A stretch of DNA of 64,000 bases from Lepidostoma basale (taxonomy: Eukaryota; Arthropoda; Insecta; Trichoptera; Lepidostomatidae), in the NCBI GenBank assembly GCA_022606425.2, contig JAHDVF020001053.1, positions 1-64,000 on the forward strand, written 5' to 3'. This document shows positions 33,475 to 45,500 of the stretch, in pieces. The stretch's first letter is position 1. Every line of letters begins with the position of its first letter. A program made the position numbers and the translations under genes. The notes below the pieces were generated by a model that saw nothing but the letters and a program-made list of their open reading frames with translations, did no database searches and was not told the origin of the DNA.

Positions 33475-35530
33475 AATTTTTATCCAAGGGAGCAATCTAA
33501 ATATAAATAGACAAAAAACCCGAACGTCGCCAAAGAAAGAGTACGAGAAAATTTTGAGTAGGAGAGAGCGAGAGAGAAATACTTATATTCTTTGCGAAAG
33601 CAATTTGAAATTCATACGATGCGCATGCCCGAGAACGTTTTGAATTATATTCTGATTTTTGTTGTATGTCATTAAACAAACTAATAAACCATGATACTTC
33701 ATGTTGAAATCGGTTTACTTCCATGAATTTTTTACGGGTTGCTCCAATGAAGAATTTCGAATCGCACAGTAATAAAATACATGTTTTCATGTCTATATGT
33801 TTGTGTGCTCCGAAATACACACCTTAAATTGGTATTGCAAAACAATGGATTTTTAGGAAAGTTTAGTTGGTACTCCAATTTTCTAGCTACATTCCAACGT
33901 ACAATGGCAGATACAAATTGCATCTTCTACGATCATGTTTATAGAATGTAGGTTTGTAGATCAACAGCTCTGTATGCATCTTCATAATATCTTGCTATGG
34001 AAATACCTGTATTGCTTGAGAAACCTTATGATATAACATATTTATATAAAGTATTCATGTTGTAGATATTCCTCGCTGATATATTTAACGAGATGTGTCT
34101 TTACTATCATATATAAAATTATACGCGTTTTATAATTCAAGTATTTCTAAGTGACACAAGTCACAATCCTTTTTTCCACAACTGTCACTATAAAAAAACA
34201 AATGTTGTATGTCAATTACTTTAAATGTAAGTTTCCGAAGTATTAAATTTATGAGATGAAAAATACGTAATCGAAAAAAAAATCTAATGATTATTATATC
34301 AAATTAGTATTTCTTATGTGACTGAAAATCATACTAACTTACTATATGTAGAATGTAATATTTATTGTTTAGCCTAGATTTTTTTTTTACATATAAAGGT
34401 TTATCTGGGAAATATAATGATAGTATTTACCTATAAAAACGAGCGTTAACGATTGTTTAAAATTAAGCTTAAACCTGTTTATTTAACGAATTATTTGAAA
34501 TGATGTATAAAAGAGGTTTATTTTTTTTACTACCTAAAATAATAAATGCATATTTAGATTTGTAAAAAAAAAACCTACATAATATTCAATAAGTGACTAG
34601 CGACATCTATAGAATACTCACCCAGTTCTAAGTAGCTGCTCTTCGAAGAGAATTATAATTTGAAGAAATCTACTAAATGTAACATGATTGTAGGCACAAT
34701 TTATTTATGCTTTATTATATGTATTGTACAAAGATGTCACACATAAAATATTCTACTGAACATTATTCAAATTTAAACGACTAAAAGGGGAAAAATATAC
34801 ATATAAGCATTACTAAAATCCGAAATTTGTGTTTTTAAAATAAATAATAATTAAAGCGATTCCATAATTTGTTTTGACACAGTTTACTATGTGTTGGCCT
34901 TACAAATTTTGAAGGTCTATTGCTTCCTCGGCAGTAGGTACCTACCTATCTATTTCATTTTTCACGATCTTCTGATTAACATCCTCCTTCCCGTGTTTTC
35001 AAATTAGTAAATGTTACGCTATTCTGATATTTCCACCATCCAGACCTTTACAATATTTAAGGGTACATAATTTTAACAGCATTTATTTCTCTAGGTAAAT
35101 AAATATAGTAAATTACACCGAATGACATTTATAAAACTGATATAAAAAGTATTGAAATAATCTTATAATGTGACATTTAAAATATATTTTAGATCCTAAC
35201 GTAATCGCTAGGTTATAAATAAAACCGTTTGGCATTATTTAAATGCTTTCCTTGAGTACCCAGTTTCAACCCAGTTTATGTGTAATATAACTAAACGTTA
35301 CACATATAACTCAGGTTGTCATATTTATTTCAATATCATGTTTACGTAGATCATATTCGCAGACAACTGCTATAGATAATTTTCCTATATTTTGCCGACT
35401 GTCATGCAGAGCGCACACATAGATCCATGTGCTAATCGAATCGCTACTAATATGTTAAGTATCTGCTAATGAGACAACTATTTATCAACATACTCACATT
35501 TCTTTAACAACATTTAAAGTAAATTCTCTT
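33475..35530. other. AT-rich stretch, no feature recognised
   Basis: Short minus frames near 33497-33923 show no motif. Otherwise featureless. Confidence 0.45.
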
Positions 35531-35534
35531 CCTC

Positions 35535-35748
35535 TTTGCTGTGTATATATTGCTCCATTTTACTCCTGTCCCTCGAAGCGTGGATGAGGCTACCCAGGTT
35601 CAGCAATCTACAGCACTGTCTGTTGTTTCCTAGTCATGACATTGTTCTGCGTCCCACGCCTCTTCTTTCTTCGATCTTTCTCTGAATTATCAACTGCAGT
35701 AAATGGCTCTTCGGGTCGCGTTTAATATACCCTAGGTAGGTAGTTTTT
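35535..35748 (-). mobile_element. RTE-like C-terminal fragment (lineage 8)
   Basis: Minus-strand translation: YLGYIKRDPKSHLLQLIIQR, KIEERRGVGRRT, LLNLGSLIHASRDRSK. This is the well-known GH..R......LLQLIIEGKI...RG.GRR...W type end of RTE-family proteins. One stop is inside. Confidence 0.65.
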
Positions 35749-35749
35749 C

Positions 35750-37005
35750 TTCGTTTTATTCAATCATTGCTATGTTTGAAATGTAACGAATACACAATTT
35801 AAACATAGATAGGCATTTCGTGTCCTTACTTACGTTGGGAATCATGAATGTATTTGAATCATTTCACGAGTTAGATAATTCGAATCACGTTCCACCATGT
35901 AGATTTGATTGGCAGTGATTGCCAGTTTTGAAAATAATTTATTTGGACGTACGTGCATGATCTGTTTTATCAGGTAACCATGTACAAGGTATGTCTCAAT
36001 AATGTACCGTACTTTAGGTTAGGAAGTAAATAACTTCACCTTGAAGTCGAGTTCAGTATGTGAAAGAGCAAAAGAAAGTGTCGTTTGAACAACAGTTTAT
36101 TTACATTTCGATTGGAAATAATACGCGAATTTTAGAGGCGTTTCTAACTTTCTCCACAAATTATGCATTGAAACGTACATATATTATACTAATTTTAACA
36201 ATAACGACAAAAAATAAGCATCCAACACTAGCAAATACCTACTCAACTCTTTATTATCTAGTGTTGTAACTCTTCGGAATACCGATTTACATACTTACGG
36301 TTGGTATTTCGGTATGTTAATATGTTTTTTAGTTTAAGATTGGTGTAGTTCCAACCTTAAAAAATATATGTTCGCAATATGGCATGTCGACTTATTTTTT
36401 ATAGAATACTATTACCATAATGTTTGCGTGAAATATTTTTATGTAACTCTATGTTTAATATAATATATAATCATGACATTACAAATCTATTATTTGTTGA
36501 ACCATGACGAAACATGATGAAAATGACAAATCAAAACTTTGGTCCATCTGTTCACTGTTTTCTTTTTTAATTGTGTTGCGTGATTTACTTGTTTGTCATG
36601 TATCTCTACATTATTCTTCTCTCCGAATGTGTCTCTATACATAACTTGAAAACAATATTTTCGAATTCTGAAACAAATGAAGAATTTTTGCATATTATGC
36701 GTTCTTTCGAAAGAAAAAAGGGAGATTATATTATTTTGATTACACTGATAATAGAAAAGAGTTTGAATATTTACTTTGGACATAGAAGTCGAGAATGTTC
36801 ATACATCAGTTGTTCAATTAAAATTATTTTATGGGTGCTATTTTTTTAATCTGCATATTTATAAAAAACGTTCTAAATCACATTATTTATGGCCTTTGCA
36901 TTATACATGTAAGATGCTAGTTTTATAACTGTTATAAAATGCACGGTTTGTGTCTATTAAATGCTTTAAACAATTGATATTGTTATATGAAATTTCATGT
37001 TCACT
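35750..37005. other. AT-rich stretch, no feature recognised
   Basis: Frames at 36060-36269 and 36490-36849 (both strands) have no family features. Confidence 0.45.
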
Positions 37006-37011
37006 GATGTA

Positions 37012-37112
37012 CTCGTATGTGTCTTCGACCGGTTTCGGCAGCTCGCTGCAATCTTCTGGAAGATGACATGCCTGAGAAGATTGCAGTGAGCTGCCGAAAC
37101 CGATCGAAGACG
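37012..37112. repeat. Inverted pair of hammerhead-like repeats, family B (clean)
   Basis: Left half on the minus strand: AGAAGATTGCAGCGAGCTGC then CGAAACCGGTCGAAGAC. Right half on the plus strand: AGAAGATTGCAGTGAGCTGC then CGAAACCGATCGAAGAC. The GCAG/CTGC hairpin, GAAA and the ACCGGT palindrome plus C are intact on the left. The right has GAT for GGT. Confidence 0.75.
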
Positions 37113-37183
37113 CAACATTGGATTTTAACTAAATATACATTTAAAAAGTTTTCAATTTTTTTTATGTATATGCTGTACAAAAT

Positions 37184-37396
37184 TAGAGTTATCATTTTTG
37201 TTTAACTTAATACTTTAATGTTCGTATTCTATTGTTTTGAATGATCTATCCGTTTGAACTATCATTTTTGTTGAACCAAATACTTAAATGTTCGTAAACT
37301 ATTGTTTTGAACGATCTACCCGTTTGAACTCTCATTGTTGTTGAACTAAATACTTAAATGTTCGTAAACTATTGTTTGAAATAACCTACCCGTCTG
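37184..37396. repeat. Tandem array, three 70-bp units
   Basis: TTCGTA anchors recur at 37221, 37291 and 37361, exactly 70 bp apart. The unit includes TACTTAAATGTTCGTAAACT and ATCTACCCGTTTGAACT. Units are about 85-95% alike by eye. Confidence 0.9.
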
Positions 37397-37399
37397 TAC

Positions 37400-38390
37400 T
37401 ACGTATGCAAAATTAAAATTATTCGTTGTCTTTAGTAATTATACCATACTAAAGAAGACATATAACTTTATTGAATTCATTGCCAATAGAAACCAGACAG
37501 AAAGCGAAAAGAAGAAGACGATTATTTACATTCGTAATTGTATTGCATGATTTTTTAAATGAATGTTATATAATATACAAAAAATATGAAACGTGAAGAG
37601 TTTTTATTATGAATAATTGCTAGATGGTCTTATTTCACGATATTCGTGCATTTCTAACAAATTATTTTTGATAAACTGCCTCTTATACACATCCATATAC
37701 TTACTTTTCCAAAGGTGTATGCTTTATACTTACGTATACACTGAAAAGTATAGATGTAGTTTTATAGAGTTGCAGACGAAACGTGTTTGATAGGACTTTC
37801 TCCCTTGGTTACTTTCATCGCGACCAACGGATCGGCATAAAATGATTGTCCGACTTCATAATTCGGATCTGTCCGGTTCATCTCCGCAGTTGGTGCATCA
37901 AAAATATTACGTTGTAACGCCTCAAGTATAAGAGAGACCTATTGTTCTTCTGTCCCTATAGAAATCTACATATATGTATGGAATGACAATGCGTAAGTAC
38001 CATGCTGTGTTTTAAATTATCATGAACTTGGATTCGAATAAAAAATAGAAAGGAAGTGAATGTCATCATATTCGAAAATTACCTTTCAAATTTAGAATTG
38101 TCAACATTCTAAGTCATTTGAAACAAACCGTTAATTTCGCATTATATGTACAATTTTGATACGAATTCCATAATTTAAAATTAATATTGATCTAAAAACG
38201 TTATTTTCATTTTTTTATCGTCTACCCGATGATCAAGGTATAATGTCTTTAAAACTTGTATGAAAAAGTGTTTGTTCTTTATACTGGATTCAAATAATAT
38301 TTTATACTTCTACAAGTAAATTTAACTGTTTGAAATCCAAATTTTGATATTTTCAAACAAATGTGGTATTGTATCTGGTTATATTATCAT
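37400..38390. other. AT-rich stretch, no feature recognised
   Basis: Nothing supportable on either strand. Confidence 0.45.
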
Positions 38391-38394
38391 TTTG

Positions 38395-38608
38395 ATTGCT
38401 GGAGTGGCACCCAGGTGGTACAAGACCAATTGGACGACCAAGGCTGCGATGGGAGGATGAAGTTGGGAGAGATGGGGCAAGATTGTTAAGAGTGTCAGAT
38501 TGGAGGGTCGAAGCGGAGGACAGGAGGAGTTGGAGGCGAAGAATACTGGAGGCTAAGGCTCGATATGGGCTGTAGGGCCATCGAAGAAGAAGAAGAAGAA
38601 GAAGTATA
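38395..38608 (+). mobile_element. RTE-like C-terminal fragment (lineage 9, GAA tail)
   Basis: HPGGTRPIGRPRLRWEDEVG, RDGARLLRVSDWRVEAEDRR, SWRRRILEAKARYGL then stop, and a (GAA)n tail. Only the C-terminal end is present. Confidence 0.75.
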
Positions 38609-38609
38609 T

Positions 38610-41600
38610 TATCATTTTAAAAATTGATCAAATGAATGATTTACACTTAAAAATATATTTTATCTTCCTTTACTTTCAATAACAGCTAAGCCCTTGGATT
38701 CTCATCAATAATATTCATGTCTAAATTTATTTATCATTTTTTTAATGTTGATTTTGTTTTACATTCAGATTAACTCAGATTAATTCAGATTAATCCAAAT
38801 TTTCACAACAAACAATTATATTATAATCTTTTGTGTTATAGTAATTATAGATTTTCTGGAAATCAAAGAATGATAATAACTTTAGAATTATCTACAGACT
38901 TATGGGTACATAAATTGTCGTGAGTTATATCATATATAGGTATTTAAGAGCAATGGTCAGCCATTAAGAAAGTAGATTTGATTAAAAGAATGTCAATATC
39001 TGAAGTGGTTGTGTAAAATAATAATTTTTTTCACCCCTGTGGTGAGTTCAGAGGCAGCATGAGATAATAGAAATCTATTTGGAATCTGTCGAAGAAACAA
39101 ATTAGAACATAATCTAAATTATAAATAATTAGAAAATAAATACTCCATTCATTCGAAATTATTTGTCATCAGCCAAAAGGTATACTCGTACAGTAGAATA
39201 CAAAAATATGTATTTTTTTGTTTCATTGGACTCTTACTTGTATATTAACAAAAATGTACATCATTGAAAATATAAGTCATTAAAAATAATATAATATTTT
39301 GTCTAAAACATTTATTTAAAAACTGTACAAAAACATAAAAAAAAACATTATGAAGAACTACAATAACATTGTTACCTCTAAACTTAAATTTAATGAACAA
39401 ATTATTGTAATAATTAATTTTATATTTTTACAAATCCATATATGTATTATATTATCAGCTGTTTTTGTTGCCAAAAATGAACTTTCAACATTATATTATG
39501 GTAAGAATTGAAAATACCAATGTCAGCTTGACAAATATTTATACGAAAATAAAAATAATTTACACTTTTTTTTCTTTTAATAAATATTAAACAAGGTTCA
39601 TCGATAATGCGTTTAATTCAATATTAGAAGATGTTCGTTTTTCGTGGTATTAAAAAATCGAACAATTAAAAAATATATACAAAGAAAAAACTTCAAAATA
39701 TATCAAATATTTTTTTTAATTGTAAATAAACAATGTTTTCATAACAACCGAAAGTTAGAACTTTAACAATAATTTATAATTGTGTAGTATTGCTTTTAGT
39801 AATAAGAATTGGATTCTAAATTTGAAAATTTAGATTTTAATTCATATTAATATCTCCACTGACTGGTTAGTTCTGACTTACGTTATAAATAAAATTTAAA
39901 TCTAAATCAAGCAATTACATTGTTAACACATGATTAAACTATAATAATAAATATAAAATATATAAAGCAAAATATCGGCTAACATAAATTTAACCATTTA
40001 AATAAAAAATAAATAATGCATACTCCAATACGGTTATTTCTTTTCAGCTGCAATTTTTTTTTGACTACTGAAAATTTTAAGAAATAAAAAGTATATTTTA
40101 AAATAAATTTAAGGCGTTTATCTTATTGAATTCCACAATGATAAATTGAGTCGAAAAATAGGGTTTTAATTCATAAAAAAAAAGTTTTGTTAATTTGTTG
40201 TAAACAATTTGTTGTAGGTCATATCACCTTTGTGTATTTGTTTATAATTATTAAAGTTAAATACTAGAATACGAGTGATTTTAAAATCCTAGAGAAACGC
40301 ATAGCTAATGTTCTTAGAATATTATAAATATATTTTTAAATTTAATTTATAAATTAAGGCTAAGATGTCGACTAAGTCTTAAAGTAATTGACCAAATATT
40401 TCACTGCTACAAAAAAAATACCCTCTATTTGATGTTTCCAGTTTCTTTTCCAATTATGAATAGACTTCTTCGTCTCATATCCTACCATTGAATGTAGTTT
40501 GCGTAATTACCTGAAAATAATAAACAGAATATGAATATACATATTTGACTATACTTTGAATCTCTGTGAAAAATACAAAATGAATTAATAATTGCTGAAA
40601 TTTCAAGAACATGTTATTTTTTGTATGATATAAAGTAGGAAAGAAAGCAAGTTAAGAAGAAATACAATGTTATAAGAGTTCCTTGAAGTCTTGTATAAAT
40701 ATCCTAGAAGAAAACATGAGTTATGAATGCGAGTAAGAGATTTATAAATAAAAAATGCAGGGTTTGTACGAATTACATATTAGAACCCAGAACCATAAGG
40801 ATACTTTAAATTTATTTGAATGTGTTCGTATGAGTTAATAACTACAGACAACGCCCATATAACACGATAGTCAACACGCTTTAAAACTGAAGATTTAAGT
40901 CCGTCTAAGAATTCAGGAAAATCTCCATTTAAAGCAAAATTCCAATTAATTAAGGAAATACAAGAATCTCATCTGTAAAAGTATGTATTACTCGTATAAA
41001 AGTAAAAATTTAGAAAATAATAGAACTTCTAATAAATAAAGTAAGACAATTGACGATACAGTAGGGTAAGTACTATTTAACAAATATTTTTTTTGTTTAA
41101 CTGACCGAGTTATATGGGTATTGATTATGATTCTTTTACATGGTAATTTAATATAGGAGGATATGACAGGTTCTTTACTGAAAAAAACTTTCAAGTATAT
41201 AAAATAATTAAATTAATATTTTCAAAATCAAAACAAATATTTTTCCACGTTTCCCAGTCAACTTATCATTACAAGTACAGACTACAATTGAAATATACCT
41301 GAATTAATAAATGAAATGTGGAAAAACTGTGCTTTGATTTTAAGCATTTCTGTTATTACATAAAAAAATAAAGATAAATAAATATTTTTTGTTTGTTTGT
41401 GTTGTATACTACAATAGTAATAAACTGTATATTTATAAAATATATTACTATAAAGCATTTTTAAATACCAAAATAAATATTACATAAGTACATATATAGA
41501 TTATATTATATTTCAAGTCGTAAGTATGTTTGTAAGTCTATAAGGTCCGATGTAATATAATTAGGAGGCATACGTAGTTGGAAAAGGCCAGAATAGGTAA

Positions 41601-41682
41601 CAAAATATCAAAGCACCAAAGAATGTTCAATGAGTAAGCAATGTTATGGAAAAAATCCATTATGACGATGTAATTGGGTTAC
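38610..41682 (-). other. 3' flank of the host gene, possible 3' untranslated sequence
   Basis: Unlike its surroundings this 3 kb has almost no transposon scraps. A minus-strand pyrimidine-rich acceptor-like TTATTATTTTCAG ends at 40511, and donor-like AAG-GTAACC and ACC-GTAAGA lie just after the stop codon (last exon bases 41683 or 41695). A spliced 3' UTR is possible. The nearest minus-strand AATAAA I noticed is near 39311-39317. None of this is proven. Confidence 0.25.
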
Positions 41683-41708
41683 CTTGTATCTTACGGTCAG
41701 TCAGTTGG

Positions 41709-42595
41709 TCAAACGTCTGGTGTTCTGTCTGTTAGTTTAACAATTCTGTTTCCCCTCAGTTCGTAGGTGATGGATTTCTCGACGGATGTAACAATCCCTT
41801 TTTCGTCATTATCTTCATCATTAAGTGCCCTACCGGCTTTTTTCGACACAGAAGTCACTTCTTCAACTTTATCGGTGTGTTTTTCGTTCAATAGTTCGGA
41901 TTCTTTGGCGAAGGTCAGTTGCTCGTACAGACTTGGCATATCATCTAAAGATCTTCCTCGGTCAGAGCGATCTAGTTTTATTTTATCCAAGTTATCGTTG
42001 ATTTTGCTCAGCTTCACTGGATTAAGTCCTCCGCGTTTTTTATACACTTTGAAAACGTGCGGTGTGTGAGTGGTTTTGGTACCACTGCCCAGCTTGAAGA
42101 AAGTTTTCGATGATGCGGCAGTATCGATTCCCAACAGCCTATCAACCATTGTCTGTAGTTTAGAATTTGTTGAGCCAAGATCTTGAGTTAGTGGTAGTCC
42201 ATAAGAATTATACTGGTCGCTATTCCTATCAAGGTCTGAAGGAATATCTAAAGGTTTGAAAGCTGGAACTTCATGCTTAGAATAGGAAGTGAAAGAATTG
42301 CCGTCCAGGGGTAGAGGAGGGGGCGGGTGTAGAAGAGAATCCGAGTACGGCGAGGGTCCTGATGGGCCAGATATGGAGATAGATGGATGAACAGAATAAG
42401 AAGAGGACGCTGTGGCTGATGGGCTGTGAGAATCGTAACCAGTATGTTTTCCGAGGATTCCTTGGAGGGCATGCATGGCACTGCTGACGAACTGCGGTTC
42501 CCCGCTCGAGGGAGTGCGAGGATCAGGGATACCGTATGCCGAATCAAAAGGTTTCAGCACGAACACTCCGGCCAGTGGACTTGACTGATATTTTC
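41709..42595 (-). CDS. Coding exon 6 (Ser/Pro-rich and charged C-terminal half, stop)
   Basis: Acceptor GCCCTTCATCATAG; stop TGA at 41711-41709. 295 residues starting GKYQSSPLAGVFVLKPFDSA. A Ser/Pro-rich stretch with HPPPPLPLDGN (about 371-381) is followed by a basic KVYKKRGG (465-472) and an acidic/basic C-terminus. KKRG could be a second processing site. The open frame continues about 12 codons upstream of the acceptor into intron (MNVSVVIVPFII), which could mislead a single-exon caller. Confidence 0.9.
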
Positions 42596-45500
42596 CTATG
42601 ATGAAGGGCACAATAACAACAGATACATTCATTAATATTTGTCTGGTGTCAGTTACTCAATTCGTCTTTGTCAAAAATAAAACAAATTATTTTATTACAA
42701 CATTTTTAGAAATTTCAATAATTCAAGTGTCTATCATGTCAATCGTCGGTAAGTAATCTACCATTAAAATGCATACAAATCAATATTTTTTAATTCTTAA
42801 CAAATACATTACAAATTGCCGTAATTTGTGATGATTTGCTTTTGACACGGCCTTAATATTCTAAGTCATTTAGAATTACTTTCTCTTATTAGGTCAAATG
42901 TCATATGCTTCAATACTCATCTGTGTCAAAAAAATTTCGCCGTACTGTTTAATTTTGTTCGTAAATCCGTTTTTTTTAATGTACTCAAAATGTTAAGCTA
43001 AAATTGTTGAATTTAAAACGTTGGTGATCAGGACGTAACTAAATAATCACTTACTTTCAGATTGGAGCACAAATATATTTAATATGCACTATTCAAAAAT
43101 CACTTTAAACAATAAATACCAAAAATTTTTTTTAAAATGAATACAACAAATACTTTCTATTTCCCAATATGTGTACTCCAACACTATAAGTTGCACATAA
43201 ATATTACGATATAAGTAATGGCAATCAGTAAAAAGTCTGCTTAATACGTATAAATGTTGATTTATCTTTATAGTATTAATAGATTCCTTTTGATTAGGTT
43301 CAGTGATTTTACATCTCACCGCATACATGCTATTTCGATGGAGACGAATCTCACGTTATTGAGTGAATTATGCACAAGTTCAAGGGTAAATGTTTCCAGT
43401 TTTGGGCACCTATTTAATCTGTAAAATTCACATCCAAATATAACTATTGTTTGTATACTCTTTTCACCAAATATATTAATAGTTTATAGTTTCACGTTTT
43501 TTGAAATTTCTCACTCAGTAAAATATCTAATATTCTTTTGAAATATCTATTTTATATGTCCAACTAAAATACATAATCATTATCAAATTTTCGGCATTAT
43601 TTCTTCCATTGAGCAATTATTTAGAGATATATGTCGAAGAAATAAAATTTAATAAATAAATGAACTGTGGGCACACGAAAAAAAGTATGTTTTTAAAGAT
43701 TATATGAATGTTTTGATGATGAACGTACAAAAAAAACCCTTCGAAACGTGCCGAGAAGAAAGTAAAAAAATGGAAAACAGTATTTTATTTAATTAAAAAA
43801 ACATTAGTTTGCAGTTACAAGGTCTTATTATATCCATTTTTTTAATAAACTATTAAAACACTTCTGTATTTGCCATAACTTTGTGTCGTGGAATAATTAA
43901 TGTTTCTTTTTTTTACTTTGTACTCAACACACATTTAATAATAAAAAAATAAAAAGCAAACATGTTTTAGACAAAGAAACCCTTCATTAGTGATATATGA
44001 TAAATATTACAAATACTTACTATAAATAATTTTAATATCTGTCAAAACTGACCACATTCATGATTTTTTTTAAATATCTCGTATTTATGTAGATAATATT
44101 TATAAAATATCACTGATGAAGGGCTTTTGTGTCCGAAACATGTTTGTTTTTAATTTTTATATAATTTTTTATGTATAATAATAAAGTGTGTGATGTATAC
44201 CAGTAAAAAAAAGAAACATTATAAAAACAATGCTTTTTTTTCATTTTGGAGTTATTTTTCTATACATGTTTATAAATAATATTACATATTATATTTTAAT
44301 TCTATTTTATAAACACACGAAAAAAAATCTCGGAATATTGTTAAATTCAATTGTTGTTCGATTACATATTAGGTGGCCAAAACTGGGCATCTCTCCTTTT
44401 AAGTGCAGACAATACGGTGACCTAGAAAGTTTTCTTATTCAAGTATGAAACCTTGCGTCACGTGAGCGATGAACGGCACAACGGTATACGAAGAATACTT
44501 CTACTTGCCAAACTACTTTTGATTTCATTCCTACGCCCGGAGAGCGAGAGATCTTTCCAGTCAAGATGAGCAATCGTCTCTTCAGCGCAGTGCTAGCCAA
44601 TACACCATGCTTATGGCCCCCATAGTAGTTTCAAGTGTCAATGATAAAATTACAAATTGCAAAATAATTCCTATGGTTTTGCTGCAATAAAATTACAAGG
44701 ATAATTATAAACTGTTAAATTAAATAACTTTGTTTTTCACAATTGTATTTTAAGGAATTCCTTCTTATTCCCCATTAGTATACATGTACGAGTATATGTA
44801 GTACCTACCTACATTAAAAACTTTTCCCCTGTTTAATCTAGCTAAAAATTAATAATACTACCTTCAACTTTTGTCACCTTTCCTATAAATGTAATCTACT
44901 GTTTTAATTAATTATTTGTTTATTTATTTATTATGTTTTCCACCTTTAATATTTTCTCCTTTAAATAGTAACAAACCGTTCTTTTAATTCAAATATTTAG
45001 GTACCTTACTCAATTTTAGCAAAAACTTTAAAATTATATCAAAGAAATTATTCAAATTAACATAGGGACAAATACACACAAATATTCGAAAAATCACGAA
45101 AGTTTGACATTTGATATATTATTGCAATACCTGATGATGTCAACATAGGTTAATGAAACAGCTGTCGCGTAAAATAAAATACATATGTGATACAAAAACA
45201 AAGTTATTTAATTTTAACAGTTTAAAATGTTAAGGTATCATAGTGTTTCGGCCAAAACAATGGACTATTTAAGCTTAATTGTGTTTAAATACTAAAATTG
45301 AATTTAAATTGTTTGTTCTAAAACTGTATATTTAATAGCTTCAATACTTAAACAATAATAATCATATTTCCGTTGACGTGTACTAAAAGTTTGTAATTAA
45401 ATCGCGCCTTAAGCTGGAATGGCAATTGTCAAATTGTTAAAATATGACTTTTTGGTCAATTTAAAAAATTATGGAAACACGTATTTTATTGTCACTAAAC

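Noticed and set aside
42248..42547. 99-codon minus frame inside exon 6
   Set aside because: Out-of-frame shadow of the host gene; so are the plus-strand frames at 41767-42069 and 47829-48126.
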